Source of the DNA: Cellulomonas flavigena DSM 20109
GTDB lineage: Bacteria > Actinomycetota > Actinomycetes > Actinomycetales > Cellulomonadaceae
DNA length: 64,000 bases
Assembly: GCF_000092865.1 (NCBI RefSeq)
Contig: NC_014151.1
Location: forward strand, 1,302,001 to 1,366,000
Direction: 5' to 3'
Shown one piece after another: positions 25,265-33,375 of the stretch. The stretch's first letter is position 1; each line of letters begins with the position of its first letter. Made by a program: the position numbers and the translations under genes. Under the pieces are notes generated by a model that was not told the origin of the DNA, made no database searches, and saw nothing but the letters and a program-made list of their open reading frames with translations.

Positions 25265-27865
25265 TCAGAGGGGGCCGACGTCGAGGATGCGGAGGCGCAC
25301 CTCGCCGGCCTCGTCGGAGGCCGCGAGGTCGACGAGCGCGTCGATGCGCCAGTCGTGGTCACCCGCCGGGTCGTCGAGGACCTGGCGGACGTGCCAGGTG
25401 CCGGCCGCCGGGCCGTGCGCGTCGGCGGCCGTGCCCGGCGTGACCTGGAAGAGTGCCGGCCCCCGGGCGGCGGGCCCCGTGCCGACCTCGTCGTGGTCGT
25501 CGAAGTACGGCTCGACCGCGTCGGCCCAGCGGTCCGCGTCCCACGGCGCGCCCTCGGCGTCCACGTCGCCCAGCGTCGCCAGCGCGCCCCAGCGCTCGCG
25601 GGCCACGAGCTCGACGCGCCGGAACATCGCGCCGCGCACCAGCGCGCGGAACACGCGCGGGTCGGCGGTGACGGGCGGCGGGGGAGCGTCCCCCTCCTCC
25701 GCGTCGGCGACCGCCTCGAGCGCGGTCTCCGGGTCGGCGAGCCGCTCCCACTCGTCGAGCAGGCTCGAGTCGGTGCGGCGCACGAGGTCGCCGAGCCACG
25801 CGATGAGCTCCTCGAGCTCCTCGGTGCGCCGGTCCTCGGGCACGGTACGGCGTAGCGCGCGGTACGCGTCGGCGAGGTAGCGCAGCAGCACGCCCTCGGT
25901 CCGGTCGAGGGAGTAGAGCTGCACGTACTCGGCGAACGTCGCGGCGCGCTCGTGCATGTCGCGGACCACGGACTTGGGCGAGAGCGCGAGGTCCGCGACC
26001 CACGGGTTGGTGCGCCGGTACGTGACGAAGGTGGCCTCGAGCAGCTCGGCGAGGGGCCGCGGGTACGTGACGTCCTCGAGCAGCGCCATGCGCTCGTCGT
26101 AGTCCAGGCCCTCGGCCTTCATGGCGGCGACGGCCTCGCCGCGGGCCTTGTTCTCCTGCGCCGCGAGCACCTGGCGCGGGTCGTCGAGCGTCGCCTCGAT
26201 GACGGACACGACGTCGTGCGCATACCCGGGGTCCTGCGGGTCGAGCAGGTCGAGCGCGGCGTACGCGAAGGGCGACAGCGCCTGGTCGAGCGCGAAGTTG
26301 GGCGGCAGGTCGGCGACGAGCCGCACGGTGCGGCGTCGGCCGCCGGGGGCGGCCGGGTCGTCGACCCACGGGCGCTCCACGACGCCGCCGACGCGCAGCG
26401 ACCGGTACACGTCGACCGCACGGCGCACGTGCCTGGCGCGCGCGCCCTCGGGCTCGTGGTTGTCGGTGAGCAGGTGCGTCATGACGGCCACGGGGTCGCC
26501 GCGCCCGTCCCGGCCGCGCTGCAGCACGTGCAGGACCATGGCGTGCGACACCTGGAAGCTCGAGGTCAGCGGCTCGGGCGGGGCGTCGCGCAGGCGCTCG
26601 AACGTCTTGTCGGTCCAGTTCACGTGCCCGGCCGGCGCCTGCTTGCGGACGATCTTCTTCTGCTTGCGCGGGTCGTCGCCCGCCTTGGCCAGGGCCCGGC
26701 GGTTCTCGATGACGTGGTCGGGTGCCTGCACGACGACCTCGCCGACCGTGTCGAAGCCCGCACGCCCCGCGCGCCCGGCGATCTGGTGGAACTCGCGCGC
26801 CGTGAGGTGCCGCATGCGCACGCCGTCGTACTTCACCAGGCTCGTCAGCGCGACCGTGCGGATGGGCACGTTGATGCCGACGCCGAGGGTGTCGGTGCCG
26901 CAGACGACGGGCAGCAGGCCGCGCTGCGTGAGCCGCTCGACGACGCGCCGGTACTTGGGCAGCATGCCCGCGTGGTGCACGCCGACGCCGTGCCGCAGCA
27001 GCCGCGACAGGGTCTTCCCGAAGCCCGGGCCGAAGCGGAACCCGCCCAGCTCGGCGGCGATGGCGTCGCGCTGCTCGCGGCTCGCCAGCGGGGTCGACAG
27101 CAGGGACTGGGCGCGCTCGACGGCCTCCTTCTGCGTGAAGTGCACGACGTAGACGGGTGCGCGGCGCGTGGTGACGAGCTCGTCGAGCAGCTCGTGCAGC
27201 GGCTCGACGGAGTAGGAGAACGTCAGGGGGACGGGCCGCTCGGCGTTCGCGACGACGGCCACGTCGCGCCCGGTGCGGCGCGTGAGGTCGTCGACGAAGA
27301 ACGACACGTCGCCGAGCGTCGCGGACATCAGCAGGAACTGCGTGCGCGTCAGCTCCAGGAGCGGCACCTGCCACGCCCAGCCGCGCTGCGGGTCGGCGTA
27401 GTAGTGGAACTCGTCCATGACGACGAGACCCACGTCGGAGGCCGGCCCGTCGCGCAGCGCCTGGTTGGCGAGGATCTCGGCCGTGCAGCACACGATCGGC
27501 GCGTCGGAGTTGATCGCGGAGTCACCGGTGACCATGCCGACGTTGGCCGAGCCGAACACGTCGACGAGCGCGAAGAACTTCTCGCTGACCAGCGCCTTGA
27601 TGGGTGCGGTGTAGTACGAGCGGCGGCCCTGGGCCAGCGCGACGGCGTGCGCGGCGACGCCCGCGAGCGACTTCCCGGAGCCGGTGGGCGTCGACAGGAT
27701 CACGTGCGACCCGGTGAGCAGCTCGAGGAGCGACTCCTCCTGGTGCGGGTACAGCGCCAGGCCCTGGTCGGCGGCCCAGGTGGTGAACACCTCGTACAGC
27801 GTGTCCGGGTCGTGCGCGGCGTCACCCGTGGGCAGGCGGTCGGTCAGCGAGGTGGGGGAGGGCAC
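25265..27865 (-). CDS. DEAD/DEAH box helicase, Ski2-like with DUF3516 domain
   Basis: An 866-residue superfamily 2 helicase. Walker A ILSTPTGSGKSLAG (Lys about residue 63), DEAD-like box VVMDEFHYYADP, SAT motif LLMSATLGDVSFF, and motifs V-VI GTDTLGVGINVPIRT and HQIAGRAGRAGFDT. The C-terminal half (from about residue 470) carries the actinobacterial DUF3516 region. It unwinds RNA or DNA; the exact role is unknown, Ski2/Mtr4 relatives act in RNA turnover. RBS AAGGA precedes the GTG at 27865. It follows the APH-like gene by 27 nt and is probably co-transcribed. Confidence 0.92.
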   Translation of the reverse strand: MPSPTSLTDRLPTGDAAHDPDTLYEVFTTWAADQGLALYPHQEESLLELLTGSHVILSTPTGSGKSLAGVAAHAVALAQGRRSYYTAPIKALVSEKFFALVDVFGSANVGMVTGDSAINSDAPIVCCTAEILANQALRDGPASDVGLVVMDEFHYYADPQRGWAWQVPLLELTRTQFLLMSATLGDVSFFVDDLTRRTGRDVAVVANAERPVPLTFSYSVEPLHELLDELVTTRRAPVYVVHFTQKEAVERAQSLLSTPLASREQRDAIAAELGGFRFGPGFGKTLSRLLRHGVGVHHAGMLPKYRRVVERLTQRGLLPVVCGTDTLGVGINVPIRTVALTSLVKYDGVRMRHLTAREFHQIAGRAGRAGFDTVGEVVVQAPDHVIENRRALAKAGDDPRKQKKIVRKQAPAGHVNWTDKTFERLRDAPPEPLTSSFQVSHAMVLHVLQRGRDGRGDPVAVMTHLLTDNHEPEGARARHVRRAVDVYRSLRVGGVVERPWVDDPAAPGGRRRTVRLVADLPPNFALDQALSPFAYAALDLLDPQDPGYAHDVVSVIEATLDDPRQVLAAQENKARGEAVAAMKAEGLDYDERMALLEDVTYPRPLAELLEATFVTYRRTNPWVADLALSPKSVVRDMHERAATFAEYVQLYSLDRTEGVLLRYLADAYRALRRTVPEDRRTEELEELIAWLGDLVRRTDSSLLDEWERLADPETALEAVADAEEGDAPPPPVTADPRVFRALVRGAMFRRVELVARERWGALATLGDVDAEGAPWDADRWADAVEPYFDDHDEVGTGPAARGPALFQVTPGTAADAHGPAAGTWHVRQVLDDPAGDHDWRIDALVDLAASDEAGEVRLRILDVGPL

Positions 27866-27892
27866 GTCGCGATCCTTCCACGGCGCTCGAGG

Positions 27893-28741
27893 TCAGGTCG
27901 CGTCCCACAGGAGCCGGTAGTAGGCGGTCCGCTCGTCGTCGGGCTCGATCCCGTACGCGTCGAGGACGTGCCGCTCGTACCCGGGGCCGTAGTTCCAGGT
28001 CGTGCTCCACGTCGCGATCGCGAGGTCGGCCCAGCGGTCGGCGACGCCGAGGCGCCCGAGGTCGACGTGGGCGGCCCAGCGGCCGTCGTCGTGGACCAGG
28101 GTGTTGGGTGCGCACGCGTCGGCGTGGCACACCACGAGCCGGTCGACGGGCGGGGCGTCGAGCAGCCGCGCGCGGGCGTCGGCGGCGGAGAGGTGGTGGT
28201 GCACGGGGTCCCACCCGGTGGGGGAGTCGCCGGCATGGAGGTGCTCCAGGGCTCGCTCGACGCGGGCCTCGACCTGCCACGCGAACGGGCACTCGCCGGC
28301 GGGGAGCGCGTCGTGCAGCGCGCGCAGGCCGGCGCCGACGGCTGCTGCCGCCTCCGCGGGGCGGGCCAGCCACATCGGGTCGACCGCGCTGCGTGCGGGG
28401 ATCGCGGCCGTGACGAGCCACGAGCCCTCGTCGTCGACGCCCAGGTCGAGCACCTCCGGGACGGGCGTGAAGCGCCCCGCCCACGTCAGGCGCAGCGCCT
28501 CCGCCGGGAGGTCGAGCTCGGGCACGTGGCGCGGCGCCCACTTGACGAACCGCTCGCGCCCGAGGCGGAACGTGCGGCCGCCGGCCTCGTTGACCCAGAC
28601 GGGCTCCACGTCCTGCCCGCCGGCGAGCGCGGCGACGGACGCCGGGACGGGGACGGTGCCGGTGGGCACGCCGCGCGGGACGGTCGGGCTCGGGTCGGGG
28701 GCGTGCGGGCCGGCGGCCCGGTCGTCCGCGTCGTGGGGCAT
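27893..28741 (-). CDS. Aminoglycoside phosphotransferase (APH) family kinase
   Basis: A 282-residue small-molecule kinase. The catalytic loop VVCHADACAPNTLV (HxDxxxxN) and the metal-binding AHVDLGRLGVADRWADLA are intact, as is the ATP-site Lys in RFVKWAPRH. It resembles APH(3')-type enzymes, but chromosomal copies like this often act on unknown metabolites, so resistance cannot be claimed. The ATG at 28741 has CAGGA upstream; an in-frame ATG at 28759 is an alternative. Divergent from the acyl-CoA ligase gene. Confidence 0.82.
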   Translation of the reverse strand: MPHDADDRAAGPHAPDPSPTVPRGVPTGTVPVPASVAALAGGQDVEPVWVNEAGGRTFRLGRERFVKWAPRHVPELDLPAEALRLTWAGRFTPVPEVLDLGVDDEGSWLVTAAIPARSAVDPMWLARPAEAAAAVGAGLRALHDALPAGECPFAWQVEARVERALEHLHAGDSPTGWDPVHHHLSAADARARLLDAPPVDRLVVCHADACAPNTLVHDDGRWAAHVDLGRLGVADRWADLAIATWSTTWNYGPGYERHVLDAYGIEPDDERTAYYRLLWDAT

Positions 28742-28803
28742 CGCGTCATCCTGCCCCATCGCCGCGTGCGCGGCCGTCGTCGGATCGGCGCCCTACGGAC
28801 GCG

Positions 28804-28825
28804 TAACCTACGGCTCCGTAAGTTA
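28804..28825. promoter_or_regulatory. Palindromic operator between APH and acyl-CoA ligase genes
   Basis: Arms TAACCTACGG (28804-28813) and CCGTAAGTTA (28816-28825) are complementary at 9 of 10 positions with a 2-bp centre. A further CCTACGG word at 28791-28797 repeats the left arm. The palindrome abuts and overlaps the -10 TACTCT of the ligase gene, as expected of a repressor site; the size and TTACGG words suit a TetR-family regulator of fatty acid metabolism. The regulator is not encoded in the window. Confidence 0.65.
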
Positions 28826-28829
28826 CTCT
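28824..28829 (+). promoter_or_regulatory. Probable leaderless -10 element of the acyl-CoA ligase gene
   Basis: TACTCT, 6 nt before the GTG at 28836, overlapping the end of the palindrome, so occupancy of the palindrome would block RNA polymerase. Confidence 0.55.
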
Positions 28830-28835
28830 GGCGTA

Positions 28836-30548
28836 GTGATGAGTCGCCCGACCGCGTCCGCCGACCTCCCTGCCGCCTGGCCCCAGGGCGTGCCCCGCGA
28901 CGTCGAGGTCCCCGACGAGCCGCTGACCGCGCTGCTGGACCGTGCCGCACGCGCGCACGCCGACCGCGTCGCGCTCGACTTCCTCGGCGCGACGACGACC
29001 TACGGGCAGCTCGCCGCACAGGTCGCGCGCGGCATGCGCGTGCTGCACGACCTGGGCGTGCGCGCGGGTGACCGCGTCGCGCTCGTGCTGCCCAACTGCC
29101 CCGCGCACGTCGTCGCGTTCTGGTCGGTGCTGCGGCTCGGTGCCGTCGTCGTGGAGCACAACCCGACGTACAGCGCGGACGAGCTCGCGCACCAGCTCGC
29201 CGACTCGGGCGCGACCGTCGCGGTCGTCTGGGAGCAGGCCGTCCCGCGGGTGCTCGAGGCACGCGACCGCACGCAGCTGCGCCACGTCGTCGCCGTCGAC
29301 CTGTCCGCCGACCTGCCGCGCACGAAGCGCTGGGCGCTGAACCTGCCCGTGCCGAGGGCCCGTCGCACCCGTGCCGCGATGCGCGGTCCCGTCCCCGCGG
29401 GCGTCCCGCACTGGCACCGCCTCGTGCACGCCGCCGCGCCGATGCCCGCGCCCGAGCCGCCGGCCGCCGCGGACGTCGCCCTGCTGCAGTACACCGGCGG
29501 CACCACCGGCACCCCCAAGGCCGCCGTGCTCACGCACCGCAACCTCGGCGCCAACGCGCTCCAGGGGCAGACGTGGACGCAGGCGGAGCCCGGCACCGAG
29601 GTCGTCTACGGCGTGCTGCCGCTCTTCCACGCGTTCGGGCTCACGCTCTGCCTGACGTACTCGGTGCGGATCGCCGCGACGCTCGTCGTGCTGCCCTCGT
29701 TCGACCCCGCGCAGGTGCTGGCCGCCCAGAAGCGGCGACCGGGCACCTTCCTGCCCGCCGTGCCGCCCATGCTCGACAGGCTCGCCACCGCGGCCGAGGA
29801 GACCGGCGCCGACCTCACGTCGTTCCGGTACTCGATCAGCGGCGCCATGGCGCTGCCGCGCGCGACCGCCGAGCGCTGGGAGCGCGTGACCGGCGGTCTG
29901 GTCTCCGAGGGCTACGGCATGACCGAGACGTCGCCCGTCGCGCTCGGCAACCCGCTGAGCCCCGACCGCCGCCCCGGCGCGCTCGGTCTGCCCTTCCCGT
30001 CGACGCGCATCCGCGTCGTCGACCAGGAGGACCCGACGCGCGACGTCGACCCCGGTGAGCAGGGTGAGCTGCTGGTCTCCGGACCGCAGGTCTTCCAGGG
30101 CTACTGGAACCGTCCCGAGGAGACCGCGCACCAGCTGCTCGACGGCGGCTGGCTGCGCACCGGCGACGTCGTGCGCGTCGACGAGGACGGCATGGTCGTC
30201 CTCGTCGACCGCATGAAGGAGATGATCGTCACCGGCGGCTTCAAGGTGTACCCCTCGCAGGTCGAGGACCACCTGCGTGACATGCCCGGCGTGTCCGACG
30301 TCGCGGTCGTGGGGGAGCCCGCGGGCGACATGGGCGAGCACGTCGTGGCCGCCGTCGTGCTCGACGAGGACGGGTCCGGCGCGCACATCGACCTCGCCGC
30401 GGTGCGCGCGTGGTGCGAGACGCGCCTGGCGCGCTACGCGCTGCCGCGGCGGCTCGTGGTGCTCACGGACCTGCCGCGCTCGCAGGTCGGCAAGGTGCTG
30501 CGCCGCGTCGTCCGCGAGCAGGTGACCGACGGGCGCCACCCGGCCTGA
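28836..30548 (+). CDS. AMP-dependent acyl-CoA ligase (long-chain fatty acid CoA ligase type)
   Basis: A 570-residue ANL-superfamily enzyme. ATP/AMP motif LLQYTGGTTGTPKAAVLTHR, then GYGMTETSP, GWLRTGDVVRVDEDG and the C-terminal catalytic Lys region RSQVGKVLRR. It activates a carboxylic acid to acyl-AMP and then acyl-CoA; overall features suggest medium or long chain fatty acids. Start GTG 28836 or ATG 28839; no ribosome site, so likely leaderless and controlled through the adjacent palindrome. Confidence 0.92.
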   Translation: MMSRPTASADLPAAWPQGVPRDVEVPDEPLTALLDRAARAHADRVALDFLGATTTYGQLAAQVARGMRVLHDLGVRAGDRVALVLPNCPAHVVAFWSVLRLGAVVVEHNPTYSADELAHQLADSGATVAVVWEQAVPRVLEARDRTQLRHVVAVDLSADLPRTKRWALNLPVPRARRTRAAMRGPVPAGVPHWHRLVHAAAPMPAPEPPAAADVALLQYTGGTTGTPKAAVLTHRNLGANALQGQTWTQAEPGTEVVYGVLPLFHAFGLTLCLTYSVRIAATLVVLPSFDPAQVLAAQKRRPGTFLPAVPPMLDRLATAAEETGADLTSFRYSISGAMALPRATAERWERVTGGLVSEGYGMTETSPVALGNPLSPDRRPGALGLPFPSTRIRVVDQEDPTRDVDPGEQGELLVSGPQVFQGYWNRPEETAHQLLDGGWLRTGDVVRVDEDGMVVLVDRMKEMIVTGGFKVYPSQVEDHLRDMPGVSDVAVVGEPAGDMGEHVVAAVVLDEDGSGAHIDLAAVRAWCETRLARYALPRRLVVLTDLPRSQVGKVLRRVVREQVTDGRHPA

Positions 30549-30600
30549 CCGCGGTGACTACCTGGTCCAACACTCCTGGACCAGATGGTGCATGTGGGCG

Positions 30601-30606
30601 TACGGT
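30601..30606 (+). promoter_or_regulatory. Probable leaderless -10 element of the toxin-antitoxin operon
   Basis: TACGGT, 6 nt before the antitoxin ATG at 30613. The preceding stretch 30561-30589 contains inverted words GGTCCA and TGGACC (30563-30568, 30577-30582), a possible autoregulatory operator. Confidence 0.5.
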
Positions 30607-30612
30607 CCTGCC

Positions 30613-30831
30613 ATGACGACGATGAACGTGCAGGACGCCAAGGCGCGGCTGTCCGACCTCGTCGCGCGTGCGGAGCGCGGCGAGGACGTCGTGATCGCCC
30701 GCGCGGGTCGCCCGGCCGTGCGACTCGTTCCCGTGGCGCCGCGACCGCGCACGTTCGGCACCATGGACCTCACCGTCCCGGAGTCGTTCTTCGAGCCGCT
30801 CGACGAGGTCGAGCTCGCAGCGTGGGAGTGA
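30613..30831 (+). CDS. Type II antitoxin, Phd/YefM family
   Basis: A 72-residue antitoxin: MNVQDAKARLSDLVARAERG with VIARAGRPAVRLVP is the Phd/YefM DNA-binding fold, followed by a C-terminal tail (ESFFEPLDEVELAAWE) of the kind that wraps the toxin. It would neutralise the PIN toxin and repress the operon. Its stop overlaps the toxin start by 4 nt (GTGA). Confidence 0.9.
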   Translation: MTTMNVQDAKARLSDLVARAERGEDVVIARAGRPAVRLVPVAPRPRTFGTMDLTVPESFFEPLDEVELAAWE

Positions 30832-31220
30832 GGCCGTACCTCCTCGACACGCACGTCCTGCTCTGGCTGCTCGGTGAGCCGCTGCGCGTGCCGACGTCCG
30901 TGCGGGACGTGCTGGCCGACCCGGGTGCCGAGATCCTGGTGTCCGCGGTCTCCGCGCTCGAGGTGGCGACCAAGCACCGGCTGGGCAAGCTCGAGGCCAG
31001 CGACCTCATCGACTCCTGGCAGCACCGGCTCGCCGACCTCGTCGCGACCGAGCTGCCCATCACTGGCGAGCACGCGCTGCTCGCGGGGCGGCTCGCGTGG
31101 GAGCACCGGGACCCGTTCGACCGGCTGCTCGTCGCGCAGGCGGTCGTCGAGAACGCGATCCTCGTCACACAGGACTCCGCGATCGTCCAGTTCGACCGGG
31201 CGCCCGTGCTCCGATGGTGA
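30828..31220 (+). CDS. Type II toxin, PIN domain ribonuclease (VapC-like)
   Basis: A 130-residue PIN protein. Acidic active-site residues are visible: Asp in YLLDTHVLLW, Glu in SAVSALEVATKHRLGKL, Asp in HRDPFDRLLVAQA and Asp in LVTQDSAI. PIN toxins cleave RNA, often tRNA or rRNA; the target here is unknown. It is translated by coupling to the antitoxin gene (overlap of 4 nt); a GTG at 30822 is an alternative start. Confidence 0.9.
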   Translation: MRPYLLDTHVLLWLLGEPLRVPTSVRDVLADPGAEILVSAVSALEVATKHRLGKLEASDLIDSWQHRLADLVATELPITGEHALLAGRLAWEHRDPFDRLLVAQAVVENAILVTQDSAIVQFDRAPVLRW

Positions 31221-31231
31221 CGCCGGCGCCG

Positions 31232-31237
31232 TAACGT
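31232..31237 (+). promoter_or_regulatory. Probable leaderless -10 element of rnhA
   Basis: TAACGT, 7 nt before the GTG at 31245. Confidence 0.42.
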
Positions 31238-31244
31238 GTCGCCC

Positions 31245-31709
31245 GTGAGCAAGACGGACGACCTGCCCGTGGTGGAGATGTGGACCGACGGCGCCTGCAA
31301 GGGCAACCCCGGCGTCGGCGGGTGGGGCGCCTGGATGCGCTTCGGCGACCAGGAGAGGGAGCTGTGGGGCGGTGAGGCCGCGACCACGAACAACCGCATG
31401 GAGCTGTCCGCGGTCATCGAGGGGCTGCGCGCGCTCAAGCGGCCCTGCCGCGTGACGCTGCACGTCGACTCCACGTACGTGATGAACGGTCTGCAGAAGT
31501 GGCTGCCGAACTGGAAGCGCAACGGCTGGCGTACGGGCGACAAGAAGCCCGTGAAGAACCAGGAGCTGTGGCAGGCCCTCGACACCGAGGTGCAGCGCCA
31601 CCACGTCACGTGGGTCTGGGTGAAGGGTCACGCCGGGGACCCGGGGAACGAGCGCGCCGACGCGCTCGCCAACCGCGGGGTGGACGACGTGCGGGCCGGG
31701 GTGCGCTGA
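31245..31709 (+). CDS. rnhA: Ribonuclease HI
   Basis: A 154-residue RNase H that cleaves the RNA strand of RNA-DNA hybrids. All catalytic residues are readable: Asp in [16 protein letters not shown], Glu in [14 protein letters not shown], Asp in [11 protein letters not shown], and the last Asp in [15 protein letters not shown]. Start chosen at GTG 31245 because of leaderless spacing; GTG 31236 is possible. Convergent with a GNAT gene 9 bp away. Confidence 0.93.
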   Translation: MSKTDDLPVVEMWTDGACKGNPGVGGWGAWMRFGDQERELWGGEAATTNNRMELSAVIEGLRALKRPCRVTLHVDSTYVMNGLQKWLPNWKRNGWRTGDKKPVKNQELWQALDTEVQRHHVTWVWVKGHAGDPGNERADALANRGVDDVRAGVR

Positions 31710-31718
31710 GCCGTCCGG

Positions 31719-32156
31719 TCAGGGTGTGGCGCGGGCGGGGAGCACGAGCTGCATGCCGGTCCGGTCGGGCCTCAGCGTCGTGAACCCTGCGCCCTCGTAC
31801 AGCGCGCGGCCCGCCGACTCGGTGGTCAGCGACACGTAGGCGTCGTCCGGCGCGCGGTGCGCGACGTCGGCGAGCAGGTGGTCAAGCACCGCGGTGCCTA
31901 GGCCGCGGCGCTGGTGGGCCGGTGACGTGGCCATGTCGGCGACGACGAAGTACCACCCGCCGTCACCGACGACGCGTCCCATCGCGACGGTCGTGCCGTC
32001 GGGCGCGGTGACGTGGCAGGCGGACCAGCTGCCGGCGAGCGCCGCGGCGGCCTGCGCGACCGTCTTGGGGCGCAGGCCCGCGTCGCGTCGCAGCCGCAGG
32101 TAGTCGTCCGGGGCGGGCGGCGTGGCGTGCAGCGTGTACCCGGGTGGGAGGGTCAT
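31719..32156 (-). CDS. GNAT family N-acetyltransferase
   Basis: A 145-residue acetyltransferase. Acetyl-CoA site motif ADMATSPAHQRRGLGTAVLD (R/Q-x-x-G-x-G/A) and the C-terminal ESAGRALYEGAGFTTLRPD are diagnostic. Substrate unknown. Convergent with rnhA. Confidence 0.87.
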   Translation of the reverse strand: MTLPPGYTLHATPPAPDDYLRLRRDAGLRPKTVAQAAAALAGSWSACHVTAPDGTTVAMGRVVGDGGWYFVVADMATSPAHQRRGLGTAVLDHLLADVAHRAPDDAYVSLTTESAGRALYEGAGFTTLRPDRTGMQLVLPARATP

Positions 32157-32205
32157 CGCCCCATCGTGCCGCGCGGGACGTCCCGCGCGGCACGACGTGA
32201 CGACC

Positions 32206-33375
32206 TCAGCCCTCGACCGGCGTCCACCGGGCGTCGTCCGCGGCGGACCGCTCGACCGCGTCGAGCACGCGCTGCACCTGCAGCCCGTCGGCGAACGTCG
32301 GCGTCGGCGGCGTGCCGGCGGCGACGGCCTCGACGAGGTCGACGACCTGGTGCGTGAACGCGTGCTCGTACCCCAGCCCGTGGCCGGTGGGCCACCAGCT
32401 CCCGGTGTACGGGTGCTCGGGCTCCGTGACGTAGACGCGCCGGAAGCCCTGCAGCCCCGCCGGGTCGTGGGCGTCGTAGACGTGCAGGACGTTCATGTCC
32501 TCGAAGTCGAACGCGATCGACCCGTCGGTGCCGTTGATCTCGACGCGGATCGCGTTGCGCCGCCCGAGCGCGAACCGCGTCGCCTCGAACAGCGCGAGCC
32601 CGCCACCGGACAGGCGCGACGTGAACACCGCCGCGTCGTCGACCGTCACGGGGCCCGTCGCACCGCCCGCGTCGCCGACGCCCGACAGCCCGCCGAACTC
32701 CGCCGCGACGGGCCGCTCCGCGACGAACGTCGCGAGCTGCGCCGACACGCCGGTGAGCGTCTCGCCGGTGATGAACTGCACGAGGTCGATGACGTGCGCG
32801 CCGATGTCGCCGAGCGACCCCGACCCGGCCTTCTGCTTGTCGAGGCGCCACGACAGCGGAGTCGCGGGGTCGGACAGCCAGTCCTGCAGGTACAGGCCGC
32901 GCGCGTGCCGGACGGTGCCGATGCGCCCCTCGGCGACGAGCCGGCGGGCCAGCGCGATCGCCGGCACGCGCCGGTAGGAGTAGCCGACCATCGCCACGAG
33001 CTCCGGGTGGGCCTGCGCTGCGGCCACCATCGCCTCGGCCTCGGCGACCGAGTTGGCCAGCGGCTTCTCGCACAGCACGTGCTTGCCGGCCTCGAGCGCG
33101 GCGATCGCGATCTCGGCGTGCGTGTCGCCCGGTGTGCAGATGTCGACCAGGTCGACGTCGTCGCGGCCCAGCAGCTCACGCCAGTCGGTGGTCGACGAGC
33201 GCCAGCCCAGGCGCTGCGCGGCGGCGGCCGTGCGCTGCGCGTCGCGCCCGGCGACGACCGCGAGGTCGGGGTGCAGCGGCAGGTCGAAGAAACGGGGCGC
33301 GGTCTGCCACGCGTGCGAGTGGGCCAGGCCCATGAACGCGTGGCCGACCATGCCCACGCCGAGGCGCGCCGTCAC
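32206..33375 (-). CDS. Gfo/Idh/MocA family oxidoreductase
   Basis: A 389-residue NAD(P)-dependent sugar or inositol dehydrogenase. Rossmann motif LGVGMVGHAFMGLAHSHAW, DICTPGDTHAEIAIAALEAG, catalytic-site CEKPLANSVAEAE and the downstream SLGDIGAHVIDLVQF. The GTG at 33375 overlaps the stop of the preceding oxidoreductase gene by 4 nt. Last gene of the ThuA operon that lies behind a LacI-type operator. Confidence 0.9.
   Translation of the reverse strand: MTARLGVGMVGHAFMGLAHSHAWQTAPRFFDLPLHPDLAVVAGRDAQRTAAAAQRLGWRSSTTDWRELLGRDDVDLVDICTPGDTHAEIAIAALEAGKHVLCEKPLANSVAEAEAMVAAAQAHPELVAMVGYSYRRVPAIALARRLVAEGRIGTVRHARGLYLQDWLSDPATPLSWRLDKQKAGSGSLGDIGAHVIDLVQFITGETLTGVSAQLATFVAERPVAAEFGGLSGVGDAGGATGPVTVDDAAVFTSRLSGGGLALFEATRFALGRRNAIRVEINGTDGSIAFDFEDMNVLHVYDAHDPAGLQGFRRVYVTEPEHPYTGSWWPTGHGLGYEHAFTHQVVDLVEAVAAGTPPTPTFADGLQVQRVLDAVERSAADDARWTPVEG

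Noticed and set aside
27893..28741. Aminoglycoside resistance gene
   Set aside because: The kinase motifs are intact, but the chromosomal context and divergence give no support for an antibiotic substrate; only the family name is kept.
25952..29071. Very long open frame (over 1000 codons) on the plus strand opposite the DUF3516 helicase and APH-like genes
   Set aside because: It is an antisense shadow of high-GC genes: Arg/Ala/Gly/Val-rich low-complexity text, no domain, no ribosome site, and it crosses two well-supported minus-strand genes.
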